A DNA stretch of 64,000 bases from assembly GCA_951812925.1 (NCBI GenBank), contig OX638372.1:52512028-52576027 (forward strand). The letters run 5' to 3'. Made by a program: the position numbers and the translations under genes. Positions 46,201 to 57,794 of this stretch are shown piece by piece; the first letter of the stretch is position 1, and each line of letters starts with the position of its first letter. Origin of the DNA: Calliopum simillimum. Taxonomy: Eukaryota > Arthropoda > Insecta > Diptera > Lauxaniidae. The notes under the pieces are model-generated. The model saw only the letters and a list, made by a program, of their open reading frames with translations, searched no databases and was not told the origin of the DNA.

Positions 46201-49200
46201 AGAAGTTTTTAATCTAAGGCACGATTTTTGAGACATGACGATTTTTCGAAAGTTTGGATTTTGTTTTTGAAAGAACCGTTAATCTAAAATTCGCTAAAAA
46301 TAGATCACATTTGGGCATATGTGACGATGACGTGAAGTAAAAAAAAATACACCGAAAGTGCACAAACCCTCTTTTCCTCTCATGGACAAATCTGCAAATT
46401 TTTGACATGCTGTCGAATCGTAATTTGGTGACTTAAGTAGTTTTTTCCTTAAGAAAATTACGGGAACCAACAAAAAACAAGATTTTTTGTATGATTTATG
46501 TGAAAAAAGTACGTAGCAAACTCTCGTAGTCAGCCAAAGAGCAGACTCAGAACATTGAAGCAAATGCTACGATTTACGTGTTTTTATTCATATCAATTTA
46601 AGCAAAAGCTAATTTCGAACATAGCAAATGCTATAATTAATTTTTTCACATACGAATTGAAGTAAATGCTAAAAATTGAAGCAATTGCTTCGGATTTTAG
46701 CAAAGTAAAGTTTTATTAATACGACCCAATAGCTTTGCAAGTTAGTCAAAAGTGTTCGATGAAACATTTTTCTGCTCTAGCTTGCTCTATTCTACTCTGA
46801 AAAGTGTTCGATGAATCTGCGGCAAACTGCTCTGTTTGCTCTTTTCTGCTCTAGATTTTTATGTAGAGCAGGTTAGAGCAGCAAATTGTCATAAGAAAAA
46901 TCAAAACAAAACAAATATTTTTAAAATTTATCGTCAATTTTAATATTTATATTTTATTTGTAATGTAAAAAAATGTAAATATTTCTAAATTTTTGCTGAT
47001 TTTCTCAAAGTTGCTTGTTTTGTGTTTTTTGAAATTTCTGCTCTGCCCTACTCTACTCTACTCTAGTCTGCTCTAAAAGTAACGTGACATTTTTCAAAAG
47101 CTGCTCTACTCTGCTCTGCTCTACTCTGATCTAAGTTCGTCAAACAAAGCTAATATAAAATTTTTAATAAATTAAACGCAGCGTTGGCATAGCAACATTT
47201 TATTCCTCTTTGAACAGCTTTATTTGTGTCTAACCAAATTGCACAGACCGGCGAGTAAGTCAAACGAATAAAATTTGGGTATCTTATTTATTTACGTCGT
47301 TGCCCTAACCGCAATTGTAGCGTATGCGACAAAAAGCAAATTTTACAGGAGAGAGTTTCTTTAATTTTTTTTCGAACATGCATGGCGGATTTTTTTGAAA
47401 AGTTAAATGTAGTCTATATTAGACCTCATATAAATAATAGACGCGTTTTTAAATTGATTTTGTGCATATTTCACTCATTTATGGCGCATACGGCATTTTC
47501 GCAGTCACGCTTGGCGAAGATTGAAATTAAAATGTGGCGCATAAGTTTTTTGAAATTACATGATTTTGCGTTTGAAGAATACATTTATTACATTTATTTA
47601 ATACACAGAAAGAAATTTGTAACAATCTGAACGGTTGAAATTGTACCAACCCACAAAAACGGTCAGATTGACTGTAATATTGTTAATTTACAGTACTATC
47701 TAGTATTAAAAACTTACAAAATATCACACACACACATCGTTTGAACTTGGTTTTACTCCGATGTAGTCCCACTCCCGGTCTTTTTTTTGCAAAGTTGTTC
47801 ATAGAGGTCCAAATATACTGAAAAGTTTTTTTTTTAAATCGGCCAACGAGCTAATAGACTTTCCGAGTCGAATTCAGGTTACCAAATGGTCTTCACATTG
47901 TTTCTGCATTAAACAAAAAAGTTTGACAAAAACTTACTAAATACTGGGTGTGCAGTTAGTTTTCTGTTTATTTGTATATTCAAAAATATTGTTTTTGAAA
48001 GTTTTAACTGATCGCGTTAACGAGATATTGTATTTTTGATAAACTTTTTTTTAATTTTTTTGTAAAAAAAATGAACTTTCTCGTTTTTTTAAAAAATTAG
48101 CAACGGATGAAAACAAGAAAAATTATTTTCAATATAAATTTTGATATTGAATCCGAATCTGGTTTTAGAATTGCTATATCTAAAATGGTTTGAGAGAACT
48201 CCTAGCCTAAAGACTAATTTTCCATCCATTTTGTGAAAAGTTAAAATAAAGTTTTTTTTTATTCTTTTGAGGTTATATAATAGAACAAGGAAATCCTTAG
48301 CCATAAAACATTAAAAAACCCCTTGAAGCCCTATTATTTTACCTCAAAACCCATCTTAATATCGATATATTTTTTCTTCTTCGAATTATTCTAACCTAAA
48401 AAGGTGAAAAAAGGAAAAATCCACGTTTTTTTGATATTTCAGCTTACGATATTTCGAAGACAAAAAAAGATATCGATATAATTCAAACTGATTTTCTAAG
48501 TAAAAGACTGGGGCTTCAAGCTTTACTTTCAATCCTTCGAGCTAACTTTTACAACGAACCCTCTTTACAAAATTTTGTAGAATTATCTAAGTTTTCCCGT
48601 GAATAATATTTCCACGGACACACAAACACCCATCCAAACAGACGGACATGGCTATACCGACTTAAAAGGTGATTCTGACGAGGAATATATATACTTTTCC
48701 ATACCTGCCACGCCTCCTTCTCTGGTTTTTGAGTTGCTTACGTTCTTTTTGCGGTCAACAAAAAAACATATGTGGCTCTTACGACATAATTGAAAGTGCG
48801 ATATCTTTGTTAATACACAAAATTCAGTTTTAATATTTGGCAAAAAAAAAATTTCGAAAAAATGTCTCATACGCTACTGTTGCGGCTAGGGCTCGATATG
48901 AGAAATCTCGTAAACTAAAACAAAAAGTACTTATAAGCTCATTGGGGTATTGGGAAACGGTACTTAGATAAAATTCTAAATTTAAGAAGATGAATTAAAC
49001 GCCGCTAGTTGGCTTTTTTTTGCTAATCGATGCGAACAAAATGAATCTGGATTTAAGAACTCTATCTCAAAAGGGCGCGTAGTCAAGATCACGTAAATAA
49101 CAAAGTGAGATTCGAACGCCAAAACAATCGATTACACTGTTCGACACAAAAAAAAAAAAACACATGAGAAAATCCAAAAAATCTGAAAGTAGACGTTAAA

Positions 49201-52200
49201 AAAAAATACCGTGTCTCGTGGTTTTTCCCCAGCACGTCACATTTTTTTTAATCGATTTTTGTAGTTTTTTTATCCACTGTACATGAAAAAAAACAAAATT
49301 ACCGCATTCTTGTGTTAAATCGATGAATCTAACTATATGATCCTTACATCAGAGGTGTATCATGTGTTCAGCAAACTTATGCAGGATATTGCGGGGAATA
49401 TTTTTGTAGAAAATTTTAACCCTGTCCAACCCCCACATGTGGGTAATGTTTGCTCTTTTCATAAAAAGGTACAAAAATGACACCTAAAACGGGAATATTG
49501 AGTCAGTATGTACCACAGAAATATTTGCTATACAATTTCACTACTAGTTGCTGAACACTTAAAAAGCAAAATTTTATCCTGAAAGCAAAAAAATAGTTAA
49601 AATCAGTAAGCAGTTCTAACAATAAATAAATATTTTCCATATTTCACCCCACTGTAAAACTCTAAAACTACATTTAAGACAAAACTCGTTCTCACAATAT
49701 CATAACGAAATCACACAAGGATAATTTTCCTAGAATACATTAACCTATTATATCCTGTTTTATGGGTATTTTTGACCCCTTTTTCTAAAACTGAGCCACA
49801 ATGGGTTAAAAAATTTTGCAAAAATATCCCACAAAAAATTTCACTTAGAGTTACCAAAGACGAAAAATTCTTAAAACTTAAGGTAAGCGCGTCAGGGTTG
49901 TAATTAATATGCAATGTGAGAAGTCCTAATTGATTTTAACGATTTTTTTGGTTTCGGGCTCAAATTTCGAACTTTACGTGTTTCGAAACTAGTAGTGAAA
50001 TTTTATAGCAAATGTTTCTGTAGTACATACTGACTCAATATTCCCCTGTTTTGGGTGTCATTTTTGTACCTTTTTAAGAAAAGGGAAAAAAAATATTCCA
50101 CGCAATACCCTTCATAAGTTTACTGAAGACATGATACACCTTAGATGTAAGTATCATATAGTTAAATTCATCGATTTAACGAAAGAATGTGGTTTTTTTT
50201 TGTTTTTTTCATGTACAGTGGATAAAAAAAATTAAAAATCGATTGGGTTGCATTATCTCAAATAACGCATGAACAACGACATTTTGAGAAACTTGTTTGT
50301 ATGAAAGGTGCCACGCCCATTTGTCCGAGTTCACCTTGTTTTCACTCAGAGCTTGCTTCGACTATTTCTAGTGTCTCTAGAGAATTTGGTTGCATTATCT
50401 CAAATAACGCATGAACTACGGCGTTTTGAAAAGTTTGCTTGTATGGGAGGTGCCATGACCTTTTGACCGAGCTCACTAAGTTTTTACTCTAAGCTTGGTT
50501 TGGCTATTTAAAGTGTTTGTACAAAAATATGTAAAAGATTTCCATATTGTTGAAAATATAGGATTCAGGATTTGGGTCGGAATTACAAAAATTAATATGT
50601 TACTAAAAAGTTATTTACAAGAAACGAACTTATTCAAATTGTTACAATAATATTCAAGAATTTTATTTCGGTGCCCATTAATTCAAATCTTTTTAAAATC
50701 ATTCATTTTATACTTTATTTTTATAGTTTGATGCTGAGTTTCGACGTTGGAGTTTTAAACGTCATGATGAACCACAGAGTTTTGAAAAATTTTCTGCCTT
50801 AATTGAACAACTACATAGACTTACAAATATACAATTTTTAATTTTATATATTGATCCACGTGATAATGATCTGTTGCCTATTAATAACGATGACAATTTT
50901 GGTAGAGCCTTAAAAACAGCAAAGCCCATATTACGAATAATTGTGCAGCGTAAAGGTAAGCATTCACTCATATAGACAAATTACAAAAGAAATGTGATAT
51001 TTGATAAAATTTCTTATTTATATTAGATGATTTGGAAGAGTTTTCAGGCTATGGTACAATGAAACCACGCGGCAACAACATAATAAGTAGCATTTTGGGA
51101 CAGACGCCGGTGAAAACCAAAGCACCAACCATATCAATACCACATGATTTTCGTCAGGTTTCTGCTATAATTGATGTTGATATTGTGCCGGAGACATGTC
51201 GTCGCGTTCGTCTATTGAAGCATGGTAGCGATAAACCTTTAGGGTTTTATATAAGGTAATGTTTTAGGTTCTTGGTTTTAAGGGGTTTTCTATATCTATA
51301 GAGCGCCGATAACCGCATTTTGTCAATGTATAAAAGCTCATTGAAAGGTTTTCACAATTACTGACACAGTTGAAAGCGTATCTGTGAGTGAATAACTATG
51401 CGGAAAGCTTTGAAACACAAAAGCTCAAGTGCCCGCAGGCATATGCTGTAGACATAACTGCTATGGAGCTCAATTTTTTTTTCCAAAAATAAAGTGTCGA
51501 CAAAGGTTTTTTTCTTTAATACAGTGAAATTTTCTTTTGCGGCCAGTTTTCTTAAGCGGACATAAAACATTTGTTACTGTCACTATCCGTCTAATACATT
51601 TGTCCCACTACCATGGTTAACCAAACCAAAATAAGAAAAACCAAAGCTTAAAAATCATCGTTCCGAATGTGTCGCTTATTTTTTTTCTTTCTGAAAGTTG
51701 ATTCGTTGCTAACAAAATCATAACACTTTCGTACTTTTTTAATTTGTGTTCTTGAATAATTTGTTATTTTATATTTTTAAAAGCCACTGAATTTACATTT
51801 TTTATTTTAGTTTTAATTTGTTAGTTTTGTTTTAAATTTATTTTGACAAACATTTTGTATAATGTTGCCAACTTATATCGAAAAAATGCGTAGGAAAAAG
51901 TTCTTCTGAATAGTCACAGAAATCTTACAATTTTTGGTGTTCTAATGATTTCATAATTGGTTTTTCATAATTTACATCAGGGATCAGTTTAGATATATTA
52001 GCGAAAATTTAATTTCCATACTATTTATTTGGTTTTCTATGCAGTTTACTTCAAACTAATAAAAATTGCTTATATAAATCAAAAAGCTTTTATATGGTAA
52101 ACTAATTTGGTATGTGCGTCACCAAGCATAATGCCTTGTTCATTGGCTACCTACTTCGAATTTAAATAGTCTTTAATAATATTTAGCTTTTAAAGTATAG

Positions 52201-55200
52201 CTTACATGATATAAAATTTCCTAATTTAACACAGAGATGGCACCTCAGTTCGCGTAACTTCAAACGGACTTGAAAAACAACCAGGTATTTTTATATCACG
52301 TCTTGTTCCTGGTGGCTTAGCTGAGAGCACCGGCCTCTTAGCTGTTAATGATGAAGTATTAGAAGTCAATGGTATTGAAGTGGCTGGCAAAACTTTAGAT
52401 CAGGTGAGTACAATGACACACAAAGCAAAATAGCAGGCTATCTGTTAAATAAATGAGGGGCACTATTTCTTAACACTGTGGGTCGTTTTAAAGCTTACAA
52501 TGAGATAGACAAAGCTATGATGTCCTTTACATATATAACAAATTCGATCTATATGCGTGGAACAGTTTCAGAGATGTGTCCGATTTTGTTTTTTAAGAAC
52601 GTGACACCGCCCATTTTTCGAAGACGTGTTATTTGGCTTAGTGCTCTTTACATATGTGCTAAAAGTTCATTCCTATGTGTCAAACAGTTTTTGAGAAATA
52701 AATACATACATATGTCGAATTTCAATTGGTCAAGTGGTTCCCGAGTCTACAAAACACGAACACTCAGTCAAACTATAATTTTTATGTATATAGATAATTT
52801 GGGCGTTATTTTATTTTTGTTTTTGGGCGTTATTTCCCACCACCGCACAGTTTCTCGTTTTAGTGTGCTAGACGTGAAAAATTCAAAATCTTAATTTTTG
52901 TATGTAGAAGTATTTGAATATGTCCACTTACCTCCAAAAATGTATTTTTATGTTCTTTGGTTAACATTTAGTACATGGAATTGCACTTCAAAGTTGATAT
53001 TTTGAATATAATAAAATTTAAAAAATTTTTGTTCCGGAAAGCACTTCAACCTCAGTAAATTTTGTGGTAATTTTTCCATGAAATAAAACTAAGAAAAAAA
53101 TTGACTCGATGTATAAGCCTTCCAAAAATATATATTGTTTTTATATATCTTACATAGTGTTGCCACAAACAATTTAAACAGAATTACAATTTGTTCTGCT
53201 TTCGAAATTTATATTTTTGTTGTATATTGGACTAAAAAGCTATGAGCACCGCTCCGCACCGGGTAGAGATGGACATTTTAAGAAAATGGGGGTTATCGTG
53301 AATCAAGATTCCCGGGGAATTTTCTTAAACTGCAATAGAGAATGCACGGCAGTCTGCGAAAATTCCCCGGGAATCTTGATTCACGATAACCCCCAATATG
53401 TAGTTTTTTGTTGACGACACGTGAGGTTTAAATCCTCGCACTTTCTCTCAAAAAATGTTTGCAATACTAAGAAAATTGTACAGTCTGTTAAATAAGAGCG
53501 TGGTCATTGTTGTGAGAAAATGAAAATACCCATTGCGAAAATTCTTTTTAATATTGATTTATTTGATCGAAAACTTCAATGCAAATACATTAATAGCAGG
53601 TCCAATCACCCCCAGCATCAATTATAGCTTGACATCTTCGCGACATACTTTGAACAAGATTTTGCGCATACTCTTCTGAAAACGACCTCCAAATTTTGTG
53701 AATGCGTCGAACCAGCTGTTTCAAGTTGCAGGGTCGGTTTTTCTGAAGCTTCATCTTCATTTGCGCCCAAACGTTTTCAATTGGATTGGCATCGGGCGAC
53801 TGAGACGGCCAATCCAAAGTCACGACACCAAATTGTCTTTGGCCCATTCAAGACGTTTTTGGACATGTTTTTCACTGAGCATCGGTTTTTGCAAAGTACT
53901 TCGGTATTTCACACTATTTGCAATCAAATGATTACGAATAGTTCCGTGGGAGATATTCAAACCTTTTTGGGACAATTTCGAAGCACCTTCACGCAAAGTT
54001 AATGTTGGATTTTTCGAAAATAGAGCACAGATCAGTTTTTCCTGTTTTTCCGTCACTACACCGACAGACCCGCGATTTGGAAAGTCATCGACATTTTTTA
54101 CTTCTTTGAAGCGATTCACCCACTTACTCACAAACTGTTTCGACTTTTGCATATACTTCGCAGCCGCCGCTTGGGTCATTTTGGGACCTTTGGGGTGCAA
54201 ACACAAAAAAACGGCTTCAAAGCGCGACGCGTACGCGGTACTCATTTTGGAAAAATGCTGAGAACGCATTGAAAACAGTGGTCAGCTGATTCACTTTCAC
54301 GAAGCATGAAGGACAATACTGCCCTCTGTGTGAGAAAAAAAAATTACAGCATTATACTTTACCGATCGCGAGTAATCGTGACCACGCTCTTATTTAACAG
54401 ACTGTACCAGATTTCTACACTAGGTGCAAAGGTAAAATATTGCGAATGTTTTTTGTTGCAGCGTAATCTTTTTTAATTTTTCCCATGTTACTTATTCTAT
54501 AATGATAAAGGTACAGAAATAGAGTATTTTAAGTATTTTTGTGTAAGGGTGCAAAACCCCCATATTTTAACCTCCTATCTATTCGTATAGTATTTTGTAA
54601 ATAAAATACACATTCTCAATAAAAAATTTTGTGATAATAACTCCAGAGGTGCAAAGATATAGCAATTGATAAATTTTTTTTGTATGGGGGGTTCAACACC
54701 CCCTTGTTCAATTTCCCCCAATTTCTGTAAGGCGTTTGGTGAACATAGTATATTCTTGTATACAAAGTTTTGTAACAATAACTGCTACAAGTGCAGAGAT
54801 ATAGCTATTGAAGTGTTTTTTGTATGGGGGTGCAGCACCCCTTTGTTAAATTTCCTTCATATTTTGCAGGGTGCTTGGTGAACGCAGTGTACTCCTTTTT
54901 ACATAGTTTTGGAATAATAGCTACTGCATGTACAGAGATATATAGTTTTGTTCATTTCTTTCCTATTGGGGCTACACCCCACACCCCCGCCAAAATCACT
55001 TCACTCTATTTCGTGAGGTCAATGGACATATTTTAACAGTTCTGCTTACTCAAAAATGCATTTTGAATTTTTCACGTCTAGATTGTATGAAACAGTGCGC
55101 CGTATGTATGTGTCTTTTTAAATGTTCAAAATATAAAACCTCTGGTGCCGTCTGTTTTTACAGAATTAAAAATAAGGTTTTGCAAGTTTTTTTTTTAATT

Positions 55201-55527
55201 TTATGTACCTTACAGGTGACTGATATGATGGTGGCTAACAGTTCAAATTTAATAATCACTGTCAAACCGGCTAATCAACGTACGCTGACTTCACCACGCC
55301 GTGGTTCCTTTTCACGCACCAGTCAATTATCTAGCGGCTCACATCATACAAACCACACTAACACATCTGATGAAATAGAGCAAGACGATCAAGACGAGAT
55401 AGTTGACTTAACAGGGATAACGCTTGATGATCATGCAACAATACAGCAGCCACATCATCAACAGTCATCGTCAACAGCATCTACAGTGGCGGCAACAGAG
55501 TCTAAAGATGATGTTCTGCACTTGTAA
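43275..55527 (+). CDS. par-6: Par-6 cell polarity scaffold
   Basis: Five exons, 43275-43340, 50727-50955, 51027-51255, 52235-52403 and 55216-55527, encode 334 residues, close to the roughly 350 of Drosophila Par-6. Residues 20-98 form the PB1 domain ([29 protein letters not shown]), which pairs with atypical [20 protein letters not shown], from about 134, is the semi-CRIB that binds Cdc42-GTP. A PDZ domain spans about 155-250, with carboxylate loop PLGFYI and a block that includes [20 protein letters not shown]. The tail is Ser/Gln-rich. Par-6 works with aPKC and Par-3/Bazooka at the apical cortex. The start ATGTCGAAAAATAAA follows AGAA and matches the MSKNKIN beginning of the Drosophila protein. 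Intron 1 is 7.4 kb of repeats; intron 4 is 2.8 kb and holds a Tc1-like element. Confidence 0.95.
44440..44730. repeat. GGCACCGCCCAC cassette repeats in par-6 intron 1
   Basis: Two blocks of CCAAATTTCATAAAAATCGATGCA.GTGGTTTAGCCGTGA followed by GTGGCACCGCCCACTT, about 127 bp apart, and a third truncated block. 43,341-44,440 shows no other recognisable feature. Confidence 0.55.
45095..46730. mobile_element. TIR element with AGCAAATGCT repeats, mariner debris inside
   Basis: Inverted ends AATGGGTGGTATTAATAAAA and TTTTATTAATACGACCCAAT bound 1.64 kb. Subterminal regions on both sides are filled with variants of the near-palindrome AGCAAATGCT/AGCAATTGCT (about 45,112-45,240 and 46,560-46,710). The interior contains a mariner fragment at 45,490-45,800. 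No transposase of its own. Confidence 0.65.
45490..45800 (+). pseudogene. mariner transposase fragment
   Basis: In shifting frames: [22 protein letters not shown] (position of the catalytic HDN block, here HEN), then [20 protein letters not shown], the conserved PYSPDL...LFPNLKK region. The N-terminal half is absent and frameshifts and stops occur. Confidence 0.6.
46740..47160. repeat. GCTCTACT/AGAGCAG repeat cluster
   Basis: Short imperfect tandem runs of CTGCTCTA and CTACTCTA occur at 46,770-46,870 and 47,038-47,135, with inverse AGAGCAGGTTAGAGCAGC near 46,864. TTAGTCAAAAGTGTTCGATG on the left and its rough inverse CTAAGTTCGTCAAACAAAG on the right suggest a second inverted-repeat element abutting the previous one. 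Confidence 0.55.
47161..48480. other. par-6 intron 1, no recognisable feature
   Basis: AT-rich sequence with a short CA-rich run near 47,728. Small frames lack recognisable motifs. Confidence 0.35.
48530..48730. repeat. cassette block matching 9,990-10,190
   Basis: Shared phrases are CGAGCTAACTTTTACAAC, GAATTATCTAAGTTTTCCCGTG, ACATGGCTATACCGACTTAA and CCATACCTGCCACGCCTCCT. It has a GACAGACGGACA-like segment in the middle. Decayed interspersed repeat. Confidence 0.6.
49251..50243. repeat. 1-kb imperfect palindrome in par-6 intron 1
   Basis: ATCGATTTTTGTAG...TATCCACTGTACATGAAAAA on the left pairs with TTTTTCATGTACAGTGGATA on the right. GACTCAATATTCCC...GGTGTCATTTTTGTACCTTT pairs with AAAAAGGTACAAAAATGACA. 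TAGCAAATATTT and ACTAGTAGTGAAATTG blocks also pair. Arms of about 310 and 270 bp surround a unique centre of about 400 bp. Confidence 0.75.
50246..50530. repeat. 144-bp tandem duplication
   Basis: GTTGCATTATCTCAAATAAC/GCATGAAC begins at 50,246 and again at 50,390. Each unit carries GTATGrrAGGTGCCA and a TTGTCCGAG/TTGACCGAG stretch. Same cassette family as 9,420-9,930. It ends about 200 bp before par-6 exon 2. Confidence 0.65.
51300..51430. repeat. dispersed repeat, copy 2
   Basis: Reverse-complement match of 190-345 (CAATGTATAAAAGCTCATTG, TGACACAGTTGAAAGCG). In par-6 intron 3. The rest of that intron to 52,234 shows nothing I recognise. Confidence 0.55.
53287..53395. repeat. 110-bp hairpin family, copy C
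   Basis: TGGGGGTTATCGTGAATCAA and TTGATTCACGATAACCCCCA are exact inverses, and the pairing continues through ATTCCCGGGGAATTTT. Most nearly perfect copy. The loop reads ACTGCAATAGAGAATGCACG. In par-6 intron 4. Confidence 0.88.
53478..54407 (-). mobile_element. Tc1-like transposon, internally deleted
   Basis: Inverted ends ACAGTCTGTTAAATAAGAGC/GTGGTCA and TGACCACGCTCTTATTTAAC/AGACTGT are flanked by TA. The minus-strand frame 54,269-53,820 encodes the two helix-turn-helix DNA-binding parts ([40 protein letters not shown]). It runs straight into a second frame (53,847-53,590) with the last DDE block [16 protein letters not shown]. The stretch between them, with the first two catalytic Asp residues, is gone, and the join shifts frame. 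The ends are intact, so it could be moved only by another copy's enzyme. Confidence 0.85.
54490..55000. repeat. ~140-bp cassettes with GTATGGGGGxxCAACACCCCC
   Basis: Three units, anchored on GTAACAATAACTGCTACAAGTGCAGAGATATAG-like phrases at about 54,632, 54,773 and 54,911, are 138-141 bp apart. Same family as 37,830-38,410. They lie about 210 bp before par-6 exon 5. Confidence 0.65.
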
Positions 55528-56515
55528 ACTTTGCACAAATTAGATGTGACTCTGGAAAAAGTGCTGTTGTTTGTTTTGTCGTCTTTATTAATAACGTAAA
55601 GCAAAATATTTTGAAATGAAATTCTTAATAATATTAAACTAAGAATTTGGATGTAAACGAAGCAAAGCGAATAGAAGATAATGCAATTGATTTTAAAAAA
55701 AACTTGGTTTCTTCTTTTATATTGTTTTTTTCTTTTTTTAATATGTAATACGTCCTTTTTTCTGAAAAACAAAAAAAAAAAAAACATTTTTGTTAGGTTC
55801 TCCTGTTTTAATTTAAATAGTCTTTATTACAGCAATTGCAACTGACAGCAATTAAAATCAATTGTGTATACAAGAACATTCCAAATGCGTTCTCCCATAA
55901 TTTAAAATATAAAAATACGTTTTGTTTTTGAGAAACTAAGGTAATCATCACTATAAATTTTATTATGTAGAGTTATATGTTATAAATGTCTTGCGTATAC
56001 ATAGACATACATTTAAACCTATATTTAAACTATTATTTACATAACATTCAATTCAAAAATCGCATAAAATATCTAAAGGTTTATATTAAGTTTAACTATT
56101 TATGTTTGCATGAGGTTAATTCCAATATGATTTACATAAACCCACTATTGGTTCAGTTTGTTATATCATCATTTTTTAGTCTGTTTAACACTTTTAGCTG
56201 GCAAATATATTTATAACGCATAAAATGTGTTTAAAATGAATTGATTTTCTTTTATTGCTTTGCCAGCAGGTGAAACAAATACATTTTCTTCTAATGATAA
56301 AAATAACCTTATATCATACGTTTCTATTTATTAAAGATTTTAGTGAAATGAAAAGCAATAAATGAAAATGAACAAATTATTAAGATAATAAGAACAAACA
56401 TAACTACTTACATACATACACCATTCGATATCTAAATTTTTAATAAATACATATTATATACAAGCAATAGTTTAAATTATTTGCGTTTTTCTTTAAAATA
56501 AAAAGTTTTTGTAGC
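55528..56515 (+). other. par-6 3' UTR region and spacer
   Basis: AT-rich. Several AATAAA-like sites occur near 56,450 and 56,560, so the poly-A site cannot be fixed. No other gene seen. Confidence 0.4.
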
Positions 56516-57312
56516 TTAAAGGTTGGCTCCCGGAAATAACGCCAGAAAATACGTTTTTGAAATAAAGCCAAAAAATCTCCCATTCTGTTTTGGAAATTAA
56601 GCCAACAATTTTCTGGATAAATTTAATTTTCGTGTTTTTTTTTTTGCTTAATTTTGGCGTTATTTCCAAAATTCGGGCGTTACTTAAAAGTTATTTTTAC
56701 ATAACTGATTTTTAGAAAAAATGCTTGATGTCTGGTAAACAACGGGTTGCATCGTATCCAAATCCCATAATTAAGAATTGTTATACAACACTAAATTATA
56801 AAGTCGATACGAGCGGAACTACCATTCTCATTTACATACATTTTTTTCCTTCAATTGTTTTTGGATCGTTGAACAATAATATTTATCACCACTTTATGCA
56901 ATAGGAGAGCTTACCATATGGATAAATTTTGGAGAAACAGACTGCTGCTCAATTTAAGTACAACCACCAACTGGTGTGACATCATTTAACAGCAGGTCAA
57001 TGTGGGACAAACAGAAGCCGCCCACTCTGTTGAAGAACATATGCATAAAAGCATTGTACTTATTGTACGAGGATTAACACTTAATTACTGTTGCTCTTAA
57101 GATTGATGAAAATGCAAATGTATATAGTACATGCTAGCAACTCCATAATTAGAGTATCCTTATCTTAATCTTTTCAATAAATCTCATGTAAAAAGCTTAT
57201 CGGTTGAATCCTGTCATGTTGCTTAGAAAAAATAGTAATGCTTTTGATTCATAAACTTTTTGTTGCTTGCTTTGAGCAGATGTTTGATTTTTAGAACGCT
57301 TTATTTTTCAAA

Positions 57313-57717
57313 ATGTTAAAAAATAACACAAAAACCATTGTCTATAAAGCATTTATGCAGACGTTAGTGGAGTATTTTCAAAAAACTAGCCTTAATGGTT
57401 TTGGTCTTTTGTACTATATACGACGGAGAAAATATCAAAGGTAAGATAGGAATTTTCAAAAAATTAACATTTATGAAACATTCTTTTTTATTTTACTCCT
57501 CTCCGGTCAGATTGTTTTGGTTTCTTTTTATTTTATTGGGTATAAGCTGTGCTACGTACGTTTGCCTTGTAACACTTATTGCCTTTTTACGAGATCCAAC
57601 TGTTACCTCATTGGGTTCACAAAATTATCTTATATGGGATGTACCATTTCCATCTGTTAGTGTCTGCAGTGTTAATAAGTTGAGTAAATTATCAACTGAG
57701 CAGTATGCACGAGAAAT
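57313..57717 (+). CDS. pickpocket-type DEG/ENaC channel, first two exons (partial)
   Basis: Exons 57313-57440 and 57511-57717 join at an Arg codon across a 70-bp intron (AAG|GTAAGA ... CGGTCAG|ATTG) to give about 111 residues; exon 2 ends with donor GTATGT. Residues 21-30 read YFQKTSLNGF, the position of the DEG/ENaC gating HG motif, with Asn28 in place of the usual His. TM1 is about 44-68 (FWFLFILLGISCATYVCLVTL). It is followed by the start of the extracellular domain, with VPFPSVSVC like the FPAVTIC block of the family. These are Na+ channels used in Drosophila chemosensation and mechanosensation. Downstream exons are not visible before the gypsy element, so the gene either has a very large TE-filled intron or is broken. 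Which ppk member it is cannot be told from 111 residues. Confidence 0.75.
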
Positions 57718-57794
57718 GTATGTAAAATTTAACGTATTATACAGTAGAATAATTTTCTTAAAATTTTGGCAATTAATAATTTTAATAAATACTA

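Noticed and set aside
52478..52894. 138-codon frame in par-6 intron 4
   Set aside because: No known motifs; its 3' part overlaps GGGCGTTATTTC repeat motifs. Most likely chance.
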